Origin: Amblyornis subalaris
Lineage: Eukaryota; Chordata; Aves; Passeriformes; Ptilonorhynchidae
Direction of reading: 5' to 3'
DNA length: 64,000 bases
NCBI GenBank assembly: GCA_018881555.1
Contig: JACAXG010000034.1
Span: 757,327-821,326 of the forward strand
Within the stretch, counting starts at the first letter, position 1, and each line of letters begins with the position of its first letter. The position numbers were made by a program, and so were the translations under genes. The notes beneath the pieces were generated by a model that was not told the origin of the DNA, made no database searches, and was given only the letters and a program-made list of their open reading frames with translations. Of the stretch, positions 1 to 12,499 are shown one piece after another.

Positions 1-2990
1 AATGACAAATAAAGTTTCTATTTGAGAATGTCAAAATACATCACAATCTCTGATCCATCATCTAATNTAATGGCTTTAAACTGCTCTTTGGAAGCTGTAA
101 ACTGCTGGAAAGCAATTTATATTTTTTAAAAACCCCTCTTTTTATTGCACTTCTTTAATACTGCTTTTAATTTTTCTTTTAACTCTGTAATTTAAAAAGA
201 CGAATGCAGTGGGGGAAAATTCTGTGTACAGCTTTTTAGACTTTGAGCACATTAAGGCTCGTTATAGAGCAGCACTTCAGTAGTTAGATGCTAAATCGAG
301 TGCTATGCAAATTGACCATGAAATACTGCTTATCAAGATGGTGATAGTACAGACCTAAGACTATATTCCCAGATAGGTGTGGAATGCCAGAGTAGATGCC
401 TATCTCCAAGCAAAAAACTAGCTAGGGCTGTCCCACCTTTGAGCTCAGAGTATTTCCTACTACTCATTTTACTGTATTAAAAATAATAAGATTCAGGTGC
501 CAATAGAATTTGGATTAATGTAATAAGAGGCACACGTGATCTATAGGAGATGACATTTATTCAGGATTTCTTATGAAACTTGTGTTTAATGTGGCTGAAC
601 TGTCTGTTGTGTTGTGTGTGACCCTTTTTTTTAAACTGTCTTGGTATTCCTAGAACAAAAATTTTGAAAAGGCAAATATGATGCTCTTTTTAAAAGGAGC
701 TAAGCTGTACGCTCTGAGACTGCAGCTGAGTGGGTCTGATTTCCTTATTGTACAAACTTTGGGAAATTCTTTACTATTACATCTACTATTAGGTAGATGG
801 ATAAACGTATTTTTAAGACAAGTCAGCTTCTTTTTGTTATGGAAAAATAAAGACTTGCAAATCCTCCAGACTTCTTTGAAAACAGAGAACATGTAGAGCA
901 AAATCTACATGGGAACATGTGGTCATCAGAAGGTTATTATAATTACAGAAGTCTTTGAAAACTCTGGTTCTTACATCAAAGACTTAAAATTAATGGTGCC
1001 ATGAGATAAAAGGGAATGATATTTTGTAGATTTTTCAGTTGATTAAAACAGATCCCTTCAACTGGGACTGGATTTCCAAAGGTCATATTTGTGAATGACA
1101 AGGGGTAAAGCTGTGAGGCATAGGCACGTGACTGATATTTTTATTATTATTATTACCTATTTTTATTTTCAGGTTAACTAAACTATCTGCAGAGAATAGC
1201 AGATAAAAGTGAATGGGCACAAAAATAACTGGTGATATTCATGGTACAGTGCTGAATGAGGAGTAGATTTAGAAGGATCGTCCTGTGTGGGGGCATTTAG
1301 GGATAAGCTACAAATGAAGTATTTTAATTCCAGAAAGAGACTTNGGAGTCGTCACTGATGATTCTCTGAAAATGTCACCGTAGTACCATACAGGAATGAA
1401 AAGGGTAAATGAAATGTTGNGTATTATTAAAGAAGTAGTAGCAAATAACACGGAACATGGTCTGAGTATATTTATTGTGTATATTTTGAATTTTGTGGGG
1501 GTTCTGTTTCCCTTGTCTTAGAAAGGATATAGCATAAATAAAAAGGAAAAGGGTAATGAAGCATCAAGAGGAATAATCTAGTTGTCTGTAAGGACAGATA
1601 ACTTAAAAATAAACCAGAAAAAAAATCCCGAGGGAAAATATGGTGAAGACTTATAAAATAAAAGTGAAATTAAGAGGGTTCTCAATTAGAAGTTCTGTAG
1701 TAGTTTTCTAATTCTGTATCTGTCACAACTGTCCTGTAGAATTTCTTCTAAAGTTGTCAAAGTTGCTGACACGAAACAGTGTGGGCAAAATGCTCTTTTT
1801 GAAGGCTCAAAAAGAGAATGACTTAAAAGCAGAGTTAAATGGATTTGCAAAGAGCAGGTGGCACAAAGCTATTACAGAGAGTGGCTCAGGAAGACCTTGA
1901 CTGTCAAGTTCTGAGATGGTTTTCTGGGAAAATTACTGGGCATATGTCTAATTCCTATTTGCCCATCTGTCAGTTTTTACTGCTGGTAAGACTCTTGACC
2001 AGTTGGGCCTTTGCTCTCATCCAGAATGGCAACTTTTACTGTTTGTGTGGAGTGCTGTTTCTTTCAGTGGAGAGGGACATGAACTATCAGAATAATTTAT
2101 CTCTGTCTGTAGTGCACTGTGGTTTTTGATGTTTTTGAATAAATTACACAAAGAAAGAAAAAAAAAANCCCTGAATAAATGTCTAGAGGACGTTTGGAAG
2201 CTTGGCAGTAGTGCAAGTTAAATGCAGGGAGTGGAATCTCAGTTTCTGGCCTTTATGTGTCAGTCAGCAATCATGATCACCTGACCTAGAAATCTCCAAG
2301 TCTCATAAGGAAATGCAATCTGATAGATTCATCCCCTGAGTGATGCGTCAGTCATGAGATGATCAGAGTGGCAGGAATTAATCTTGAAATCTATCTGGAA
2401 AGGACTAGTGTTAGATTAATAGTCTTAGAGAATGTGATTAATGATACAAGTAACAGGTGGATTCCCAGCTGTTGCCCTAAGACATGTCAGAATTAGAAAC
2501 ATTCTTGGTTTTTTCTTGCTATACCGTCTCCTAAATACAGTTGATACAATGCTGCCCGTCTTGGAACCATAGAATCTTCTTGTGTTTTGATGCAGTGGGG
2601 AAATGGCAAGAGTGCTGGCAGGTTGGGTTTTGTCTGATCTTAATTTTTCCACTGTACACTACTGCTGTCACTTAAATTCAAGCAATGCAGGACTTGAGAA
2701 ACTTACTTGACAGTTGCTAGTTTGGGTTTGAGTCTCAGAAACCAGCATAAAAAGATACATTTTGTTTTCTGGTTCTTGAAATTTAAAGCAATTAAGTAGT
2801 CATCTGTTTATAGCATTACCACTTAATAATTTGTTTTCACGTATCTGTTAATCCACTTTCTTCTTTCATAGTTTTCAGTATTAATTTTTCACTCATTTCC
2901 CCGTTTCTTTACCTGCTCATTTTTACCTTTGTTGTAGTGCTCAAGTTTTATCAATTTTTGTCCTTCAACTTCAGTAACCATAATCAGATT

Positions 2991-3025
2991 AAGTAGAATG
3001 TACTGTACAGTACAATTTTCTACTT
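2991..3025. repeat. Interrupted inverted repeat with a 16-bp perfect palindrome
   Basis: The core at 2999-3014 reads TGTACTGTACAGTACA and is its own reverse complement. It is flanked by AAGTAGAA (2991-2998) and, after a 3-nt offset, TTCTACTT (3018-3025), which are also complementary. No function is known. Confidence 0.8.
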
Positions 3026-4794
3026 ACTTTTTTGCTCGCTGGAAAAGAAAAACTGCAGAAGAAAAATACTGTGATGTCTGTCAAGCTGGTGCCCTGGTTT
3101 CAGCAGAAGCCAGAGCAGAGGGTTAGGGAGGAGTATAAACCCAGCCCAAAGAGCTGTAATACTTCCTTTGAGGGCTTTCAGAGGTTTCTGCCTGTTCCAG
3201 TAGAGGGATTCCAAGAGCTGGAGATGACTTGTGTGTCCATGAGTTTTCGTGAACTTGGCCAGCATTCTTTTAGTGGCAAGGATTCAACAGTGAAAGAGCA
3301 GCTTCTGCTTGTTTTGTAGCACAATGAGGGGAGGAGAGTCGGGGTTATGGGACCTGTTCTGCATTTTGTTCAGAGCTTTTTAAAATGCAAAACAGTGTTG
3401 GAAACAGAATTCAGGGTATTTTTTTAAGGAAATAGCCTTCCCTTGGATTGGAGAGTCGGATTTGTCTTTTCTCTTCTGTTGTTGATCTATTTTGTTTCGC
3501 TTCGTTACTCCATAGAGGCAGACGGGGATTAGGCCAGGTCTGTTGGAGCAGTCTGGGCAGGGAGCAGCTTGGGCACTGGTGCATGAGAGTGGAAACTTTT
3601 GAACCTCACATATCAAAGTCAGCCTGAAACTCAGAACTTCACTCGTGGCCTCCCCAGTGTTGTAACAGTGTGGCTAAACTTACATTTAGCTTGGTATCTT
3701 GTTGTTCTGAGGATATAAGAAAGTAAGTGCTTTTTCAGTAATTGCGGTAGGGAGGTAAATAAATGCAGGGCATAACCTCACTTCTTTTTTCCTTTAGACT
3801 GTTTAAACATTTAATTGATGTCTCTTAGCTTCTCAATGTTTAAGGACTTGAATCATTAGTAGAAATGTGTTGTGTAGTGTTGGTGGTGTTAGAGATTATA
3901 AAAAATGAAATTTAAGAATTTTCTTTAAATAGTTGGGACTCTTAAGNGTCTGATTAATCCTGTTTTTCTTTTCCTGAGTTGTAAATTCAGAAGTCAAAAC
4001 CCTTATCTTAGTCCTTTCAACAGACTTCTTTTGTAATGAAGAGTTTCAAATTTCAAACAAATTATAGATTAGGCATTTTAATTATCTTAACTAAATGATT
4101 GTGTAAGCTAGTAGCCTGTCACAATTAGGGACTGGATAACATAATGGGATTGAAGTCATAACTCAAGAAAAGCTTACATTGTTCTATGTATTTTAAAGTA
4201 GTCTAAGCAACTTAAGATGCTGCTTGTAGTATTTCTTGTTACCCACTTTTTTCGGGTCAGTATAGTTAATATATTTCTTTTATCCAGAGTAAATAAGGCA
4301 AGGAAGTGCCACACAAAATCGATGTTTTGGTCAGTTTGATATGAGCACAAAGTGCTGAGTTTGTCAGCCCAGCTTCCAGGGTCTCCGTGGTGTAAGAATG
4401 AATGAAATCAGCTGAAGTACCTAGCTGGTAGTTGTGGACAGCAATATAAAGCCATGAGAACTGGAGTGAAAGTAGCAGTGTATGTTTGTGACAAATTCAG
4501 CACGTGTAAAGATAAAATGCTACTGCCACTTATATGTACGAAGCCTTTTGCAAATGGAGGAGTGGCTTCAGTATAAAGCCAATTTAAGTGTAAATCAGGT
4601 GATTAATTTTCCNTTTTTCCCCCTGACATTTATGTCCTGAAAGCTAATGGATTTTAATTAATGGGTTGTTATAGATGACTTTCTTGGTGTGGTTTTCTGT
4701 TTGCTGTGCGTTAATGTGAGGTAAATGAAGTTCTGCTAATGCTTAGTGTTTTAGGGCAAATTTATTTTATAAAAATATTTTTAGGCAGATAATA

Positions 4795-4840
4795 GATTGC
4801 TCACAGATTAATATAGTGATTGCTCATACATTAATACAAT
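4795..4840. repeat. Two-copy imperfect 23-bp tandem repeat
   Basis: Two adjacent copies begin GATTGCTCACAGATTAATA and GATTGCTCATACATTAATA. They differ at a few positions, consistent with an old local duplication. Confidence 0.7.
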
Positions 4841-7795
4841 AAAATAATAAATACTTACCTTAAAATGGGAAACTAACTTGGATCCATTGACTTGCCTCAG
4901 ATCACTTCANTACTCCTTGTTTTAAGACCATCCTTTAAGTACTTCGAGGGCAGTGAGTTGCTGTAAGTGAACCTGAATGTTTCTTACCCTAATTGTGCTG
5001 TAGATAAGATGATGTTCACATGCATAGTTTTCATATGTTATGAGTAATGGTTCTTGTAGTTTTACTCAATTAAAAGGAAATCCCAACAAAAAAATTTTCG
5101 GAGAGGAGTAGTGAGATAGTTTTGACAATCAATTGACGTGTTTCTAGTATTGAGAGGGATCACTTCACAGTATCAGAGCTAGATAGGTATAAGACTTCTT
5201 TGATAAGTGAATGAATTATAAAAAACAAAATGGGCATTCTGTCGAGGTTTAGTTATTTCCTGAGTAATATAAAAATGATTGCAAATTATGTGTTCTGAGA
5301 ACCCAGAAGTGTCATATCTATTAAAACATGTAAGCNGTACCCAACCTTTAACATTGTATTTTGATTTAATAATGTTCTTAGGAATGAACAGTATCACATC
5401 TCAGTTTCCTAACACAGCATATTCTTTTTACTGTGAATATCAAAACCTAAAATATTGACACCCAAGAGCTGCCATTATTTTTCTCTAATAAAGTCTTAGA
5501 ATATGTTTTCTCTTTTTCTGGGCTCTTTCTAATGCTGAAGACCTGCTTGGGCTTCTCTGTGGATATATTAGCATTACAATGAAAGCTATTATTCTTAAGG
5601 CCGATGTTATTTAAAAGGAGCTTTCTAGGCCTTGCTTTAAGTTGCAAATTAAATGCATTGAATTCATTCTCAATAGCAGTTACGAACTTAATGAGGAGCC
5701 TTGTAATTCTGTTTTGAGCTTAGAGTGCTGAGTTGCTTGGTGAGTACAGATGACTAAGCTGCTGCCTAGGGTTCAGTGCTGGACATTCGCTTAGTATTTG
5801 AAAAACAAAAGCCACAAATTAGCTTTATTAAAACTAATGTGAACTATGTGTACATTTTTTATGTTATGGATTTGGAATATGAATGAGATTCAACTCAGTC
5901 CCTGAGAGATGTGGCAGGAAAATTAAATTGAGCTAAGTCAGTCTTTCTGAATGCCTCACATGAGAAGTGGACAATATGGGAAGTCTTCAAGGGTCCAGTT
6001 TTAGGTCTTAGCAGAGAGACAACACGTTGGTTGCTGAAACTGTTGTTCTGTTGAGAGTATTGTGTATATTTGCATGAGATTCTTAGCACCTGAAAATTTT
6101 ACTTATCAAAAAACCGTAAGATACTGCGTGGTATCATCGGTGGTAGTTTTGTATGTCCAGGTTCTCAATTTCTGCTTTGTGGGTGTTCANTTATCTCATA
6201 CACAAATCTCTACTTTTGCTACATACTACCTCAGCAAGTAAGTGTCTGTCACTGCCTTTGCTGCTTTACTTTGGCTTGGTTAACCATGGTGCAAATTGTT
6301 CTTCAGGAGGTTGTTTTAATAAATGAAGATTGCAATGAAGAATTGAAACAATAAATAAATTGCTTATTTGTCTTCAAATCAGTTCAGGTCATCCTCACCA
6401 TCTGTGATCTTACTGATATTCTGCTGTCACTGTTTTCCCCCTTCAAAGCTATTTATTTATATTTTAAATTCAGAGTTTTAAGTTCATTTGAGTTCATTGT
6501 AAAATGCTGTGGGGTNTGAGGAGGAAAGTAGGTTAGAGAATCAATTTGTTGACTGAGTTAAAAAAAAAAAAAACAACACAAAATCAAGCAACCAGATAAC
6601 CCCTACAGTTTAGAATATCTNGCATGCTAGTGGTGTGTCTTTAAAATAGAGTGCTCACATAGATACGATTTTCAAGAGCCGTGGTTCACTCTGGAAAAGG
6701 TGAGATCTAAAGTAAAGTCACAGGCATTCAGAGTAGTCCTTTTAATCCATGAGGTCTGAGTGGGTGTCTTTTCCTCTCTGGGATCCAGAAACACATTCAT
6801 ATCTTTGTTACAGTACTTACCTGANGTCACAGCTCCAAGATTACATGCCTGTCCTCAAAACCATTATTGAACCATTATGTACTAACTCACCCCTCTTCAC
6901 GTAGGCAGACCCTGACAGACTTCCGACTCGGCTTCTTTGTTGCTGTGCCTTCTGTCCAAACTCTCTTTGGGAGACCTGGATATCACACAGTTGGAGATCT
7001 AGGGTGTTTTATTCGTTTGTGCTTGGGAGACCATGGTAATCAGTGTTTGCTCCATCATGGCAAGGAACAGGAAAAGCCCTTGAAACAGTTAGGAGAATCA
7101 GAAACCCAAGGTTCTTTATCTTTGTATCAGTGCAAAATGCTAGGCAGGCTTAATTGTAACCACCCATGGGTTGAGGCCATCCTAATTAAGCTTATCGTTT
7201 ACCTTGGTCAGGCTCTCTAAGGTTTTGTTTGTAAATCAATTTACTGTTGAAAACCAGTATGGGGCATACTGGCTTGGATAGGAGAATCTGAATGACACCT
7301 AAGTTTGTGATAGCATTTGTAAGCATGAGGGATTTGAAAGCTGAAAAGCTGTATTTGAAATAATTTGAGGTTTTTAGCCTNTATGTATAAAATAGTCAGA
7401 TGTGGTGTCCATATCAAAACTGGAGAGGTACTGTGTTAACATGCTGAGCAAAGGCACAGGTGAGTTTGAGTTCATTGGTGGGGAGCGCATTTTTAAATCA
7501 AAGTAATTGTCCATTGAAAAGAGAAAACCTTTCTTGCATGAAAGAAGTTAACAAACTAGTAGAGAAGGAAAATAGTGAGTCGTGCTTATATTAACGGTAT
7601 TGTCTTTTTTGGTGGTTCTGCTTCCCATCCTGTGTATTCAGCACATTTTAGTCTCTAGACTGGCTTATCAGCAATGACAGGACTCCTGCCTGGCCTGAAT
7701 TAGGGTTTGTGTCTTTGCAGTTCTCAAAATTCAGATACATGCAGCATATTAATCTGATTGTGTTATCTGTTGGTTTGATGTATGAGTGTTTGGAA

Positions 7796-7820
7796 TTTCA
7801 AGTCAATACTTGACTTGAAA
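7796..7820. repeat. Perfect 11-bp inverted repeat, 3-nt loop
   Basis: TTTCAAGTCAA (7796-7806) and TTGACTTGAAA (7810-7820) are exact reverse complements separated by TAC. The first flanking pair does not extend the stem. Confidence 0.85.
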
Positions 7821-10800
7821 CATGATTGCTTATGTTCAGATAGTTCTACATGTTTTTAGGTCTTGTGAAACTTGGTAATTTTTGGTTTGATTTCTTTGAA
7901 ATTCAGTTTGGGGCATAGGGAAGTACTTGTGGTATGTTTCATTTTCAAATGCTCTTGATGCTAGATTTTTTTCAAAGTACTGGAGAAATACAGTCAGGAA
8001 AAATATGCATGCCTTTAAATTTATGCCTTAACAACACAGGTCATTGCCATTGTGGTACTGAGGATCTGCCAAGGCCATGGGCTGGCGCTGACTTAGGGAG
8101 GAATATGACAGAGATGGTGCATCAGTGTAGTGCTAGCTGTGTGCTCAGTTAGGTTCTCTGGGCAGCATACATGGATAACATGGATTAGGAATGAGGATGA
8201 GTGGCAGTTGTGCTTTATTCTTACCACCGACAGACTCCATGAAACAGCCTATAAATCCCTGAAGNTATTTTTAGATGAGTATTGACTTTTGTGATTTTGA
8301 GGAAGATGGATGCAAAGTTCTTAAAATAGCACACTTCACTAGTGACATGTCCTGTGGCATTCTAGGATGTAGTTCAGAGAAAAGATACAGAACTACACTC
8401 CCAGACCTTAAACTATATATCTCTAGAAACAATCTATGCCTTTTAAATTCAGCTTTGTCAGTGGGTAATGGATCAAAATTGTTTCTACCACGTTTAAAAT
8501 TTTGTGCACTTTGGAAGATATTTTATTTTCTACTTTCAAGAAGGGGTGATGAACGTGGGCTTGTTTTCATCAGTCAAGTCATATTAACAGAAGTTGCTGA
8601 TTTTGTAGTATTTGCTCGAAGGCAATGGGAAGGGTGAAGTACAAAATTATTTTTGGAGTATTCTTCCAGCTATTAGAATTGCTTTTTGAAGTAATGAAAG
8701 TTGGCCATTGAAATTTTAAAAAAGACCTTTGCAGTAGACGTTGCTTGTCAAATATTAGTACTATTTACCCTTTCCGTGAGTATTGTTATTCAGCTATCGA
8801 GTGGGTGGTATAGAATGTGGAAAGAAAATGGTTCTTGAAGAAAAACTACTTATAAAAGATTACTGACACTTTAACAGAGTGCTGCAAACTGTGCTCTGTA
8901 TATTTGATGCAGTAATTTAAAAGAATAAAATATTGATGATTCAGCTTTGTGTTAGCGACAAATTGTTCAGAGTTGGTATTTAATATGAAAGCACAACCTG
9001 ATCCTGAACCCCCTCTGGTTATGAAAAATCACTTAGCACTTGATATTGGAGTAGAGCAGCTCATGCTAGTAATTAAAGCAGTCTGCAGAGAACACTTGCT
9101 TTCTGCAGTCAAAAGATGATCTGCCAAACCTGTGCAGCTTTAGTTACACAACTGCGTTTTCTAGCTTTGGATTGTGCATATGTCTCACTGCTTTGCCAGA
9201 GGGGTTTTTTTTTCCCACCAGTGTGACTCCAAGGCAGGTCTGCCTTACCTCACATGTGAATATAATTGGGCAGACTGATCCCCATGCCTCTCAAATATCT
9301 GATTAATCTCTTTTAATAACATTCTTCTTGTCTTATCTTCCTTTTTGTATTGTGTTTTTTTAATGTTTTCATTTTGTTTACACCATGACTGTCCTATATA
9401 AGCCGTACTATGCTTTGATTATGCTGTAGTCACTTTCTGTACTTGCGTAACTTGAAATTTCAGTGCAGCCTGAGCTTTTTCACTGGAGATTGTTGTGGCA
9501 CACTCTGCAGCCCTGGGTGGGTTAGGTATTTTGCTTGTACCTGTTGTTCCTTGGAAGTGTTTTAGTGCTTGGACTGTTGCTTTTGGAGCTACAATTGCCT
9601 TCAGGTTTTTGTTGTCTTTTAATTATTGATGCCTTACTGATACCAGCTCAGGGACCAAAGGCACGAGGACTTCCAGAAAAAAAACCACATGCTGTTAGCA
9701 GTTTTCTGCTGCATCATGTTCATTCTTTTGCCACTGAAGTCAAAATGTCGGAAAGCACAGTGGAGAGATGTGAATTCCTTTTTCTCATCTTTTGCGTTGT
9801 GTCTTCCCCTTTCCTGTTTGGAGGAGAATATAGGAAGCCAGACAACTGAGTTTCTGATAATATGGTATCCAGCATCTCTTCCCCTTGCCCTCATTTTCTT
9901 ACTTAGCACTCTTAAAAGCTGATTTATTTTTGTTTTAATCAAGACACTACTTGGTCTGTGTGTTTTCAACAAAGTTGATGCCTCCAGGAATAAAATATTC
10001 CTTTTGAATCTGGAACATCACGTATTTTGGGTTTTATTATGTATGCAAGAGAAAAGCCATATACCCCAAACTCCTTTGCTTCTTCTTTTCTACATTTTAG
10101 TAATTAGACAATGTCATGCTGGGTATGCAAGTAAAATGGGTGGTGTGAATGCAGCCTGCTAAACCTCAAGCAAACTTGAACATCTCTGGAAAAGAAATGT
10201 TTGTGGTCTCCAAAAGCTGCCATTTAGCACACTATTGCTAAAGAGGATACTGACAGAGAGGCTTCAACACAAGACAGCCTCCATCCATGTAATCCCTGCA
10301 GGCTGGAGAATGTGCCTCAGAACTGTTCAGTATTAATGCATCTGTGGAAATTTCTCAAAGGAGAAAACATTGTGATGTGCTGGTTTTGAACTATTTACCT
10401 TCATGCACGTTCAGAACGTGCTTATCTTCGTCTCTTAGNTTGCCCTTCAGTGTCAAAATCTGGAGGTTCTTGGCTGTCTGGAACAGAACAACCTGGGTGC
10501 ATCTGCCCACAGGTATTAGTGGGACACAGTCCTCCAGCTCCTGAATGCTTCAAAGGTAAAAGGCATCCCTACCATGCACCTGCACAAGTCTGAGAATGTT
10601 GGTATGGCCAACACATTTCTGGTTTCCTGTCACTGGCCAGAAACCTTTCTGTCTGTGCATTTATGAATATTGCATTAATGATATGTTCTGCAGGTCTTGA
10701 TTACATCCATTCTGGGTAGAAGATGAGACATGGCAGCTCTTGGTGTTTAGAGGAGCATCTGTCAGCACCTATTTATCTCTTAATATTCATGCTATAAATA

Positions 10801-12196
10801 ACTGGAAATGTTTGTACTTAGGTCCGTATGACTATTTCTTTATTCTGTGTGTAAAAATTATGCTGACTCATAATTTAAATATTTACATTTGCTGTAGGAA
10901 GGTGTAATGTGAGAGGGAGAATAACGGTGTTTTAATGCTGTGAACTGATGAAATCTTTCCATGTTATCTAAATACTGTACAGCTGACCTCATCAAGCTGT
11001 GTTTCCTATGGGCTGGTGTCCTTCATTCTCATACCCAGCACCAGATACTCAGATCCACAGTGTATTCCTAGAACAGACCCATGGGGCAAGAGGCAGATGG
11101 TGCATGCTGTGTGAATGCTGAGTGTGTGTCCCTGTTGAGAAGACTCCGTGGCCACTGATTTGATACCACTTCTTTCCTCTGTAAGGCTGGGAAGATGGGT
11201 GTCTGTATTTAGCTGTCAGTGTTTATATCATATAGATGCTGAGGAATTAACTTTTGACCCTTACCTTTTTTTAGTATTTAAAATCGGCTGGTAAAATTAA
11301 ATATTCAACAGCACAAGCTAGCTCNTCTTTTTGTACCTTTTTTCTGGGAATGTGGGAAGGAGTAGTTTTGAAGCTTGTTCATTTTGGATANTGGAATAAA
11401 AATGTAATATAGAGATCATGCATCCTTGGCATTAAAAACTGAATGAACAACAGAAAACTCAGGTTCATTTAAATGTCTTAAATTTTTGAAAAGCATTTTA
11501 TTTTAAGCAGTGTGTGCCTTAAAGTTGTGGTTTCACAGTGCTGCTGTATTTCATGGAAATGCAACTCCTAAAATTATTAACACAAAGTAAGTCTTGTTAT
11601 TATAATGGTATTAACAAATTTATTGTCTTTGAAAGTTTAATGTTGAAATCTTGTACAATGTATCTGCCGATTCACAATTCATATACTTTTCATCATAAAC
11701 TTCTTATTTATTCATTAGTTTTCAGGCCCCATGAAGCATTCAGAAATGTAGAAGAATTTTAAAATTTTCTAGATGTAAACCTTGGAGAAGTTTTGAGGTG
11801 GTAAAATGCAAAAAAAAGTTAAGGGATCGTAAGAGCTTATAGGAGAAATAACCTTTCATAGCTTCTTTATAATAGTCAGATGACTTTTGCCCTCTATTCA
11901 ATAATTTGTGCATTGCATTGATTATTTATGCCCAGCAAATTGACTGTTGTGTGGTGGTTCAATGATGCTCTTTAAATAGAGTGAGAGAGCACACAACATG
12001 CAGTACTGGCTAATGCAGAGCNTGTAGGTTTCTACCTATGACCATAATCTAGAAAACAATCGTATTTTTAACTTTCTTAGGAAGCAAATTTTCATTTATT
12101 TTCCCTCCATAATTTCGTTGGGGGCTTTTTTAGTTTCTTTTTCGTTTTGGTTTTTGGTTTTTTTNCCCCAAAAGGACTNTTTGCGTTGCTACTTTC

Positions 12197-12499
12197 ATGA
12201 GCATTTATGGTGGTGAGATGGGAACGCTCAAGCTCACTGATTTAACGAGGAGCCCGAGAATGGAAATCCGTCGAAGTCCTCACATGCAGCCAAAGCAGCC
12301 GCTCCGGCATCCGCCNCGGGCGCCGAGCACTCGGGCACCTTTCAGTTCTTCCACGCTGCCAGTGTCTGCCAAACACAGAGGGAAGTTTGTAAACCTACGT
12401 GACAGTGTAAAAAAGAGCCCTACAAAAAGCACAGCAAAAGTAAAAGCTGCTAGTGGTTGGGTGTCTGATGGCTCGTGCTCTAATTGCTCTTTAGGAAAG
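12197..12499 (+). CDS. DLG1: DLG1 alternative N-terminal exon (SAP102/PSD-93-like N-terminus)
   Basis: The exon encodes 101 residues from ATG to a donor AAG|GTAGGT and ends in phase 0, so it can join the next exons. The protein is Ser/Pro/Lys-rich and largely disordered-looking. It has three Ser-Pro sites (S19, S27, S74), a segment SSSTLP near residue 50, RDSVKKSPTKST at 68-79, and a C-terminal SGWVSDGSCSNC containing a CxxC pair (C94, C97). From memory, DLG3/SAP102 has YSSQTLPS and SWWPECTCTN, and a DLG2 isoform has SSQTMPS and LWDSVRKSPHKTS, at comparable places. I infer an alternative first exon conserved within the DLG family. The first ATG has a poor context (TTC ATG A); codon 8 (GAG ATG G, at 12218) has a strong one. 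The frame is closed upstream by TAG at 12131. The N at 12316 falls in CCN, so residue 40 is proline whatever the base. Confidence 0.78.

Larger units (their letters stand above)
1..12196. other. Upstream DLG1 intron / 5' flank of the alternative first exon
   Basis: No exon could be supported here. Every open frame is short and lacks family resemblance or paired splice sites. I looked for the L27 exons of long DLG1 (start MPVRKQDTQ) and the exon beginning KYRYQDED and did not find them, so they probably lie left of the window and this stretch is probably intron. Visible structure: an ATT-rich tract near 1140, a large inverted repeat at 2991-3025, a 23-bp imperfect tandem pair at 4795-4840, an A-run near 6560 and a hairpin at 7796-7820. 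There is no CpG island until the exon itself. Confidence 0.6.

Noticed and set aside
3032..3319. 95-codon frame with a matching antisense frame
   Set aside because: Open on both strands in the same interval, no similarity, no splice support.
8275..8637. 120-codon + strand open frame
   Set aside because: No recognisable domain or splice context, and several such frames are expected by chance in 64 kb of intron.
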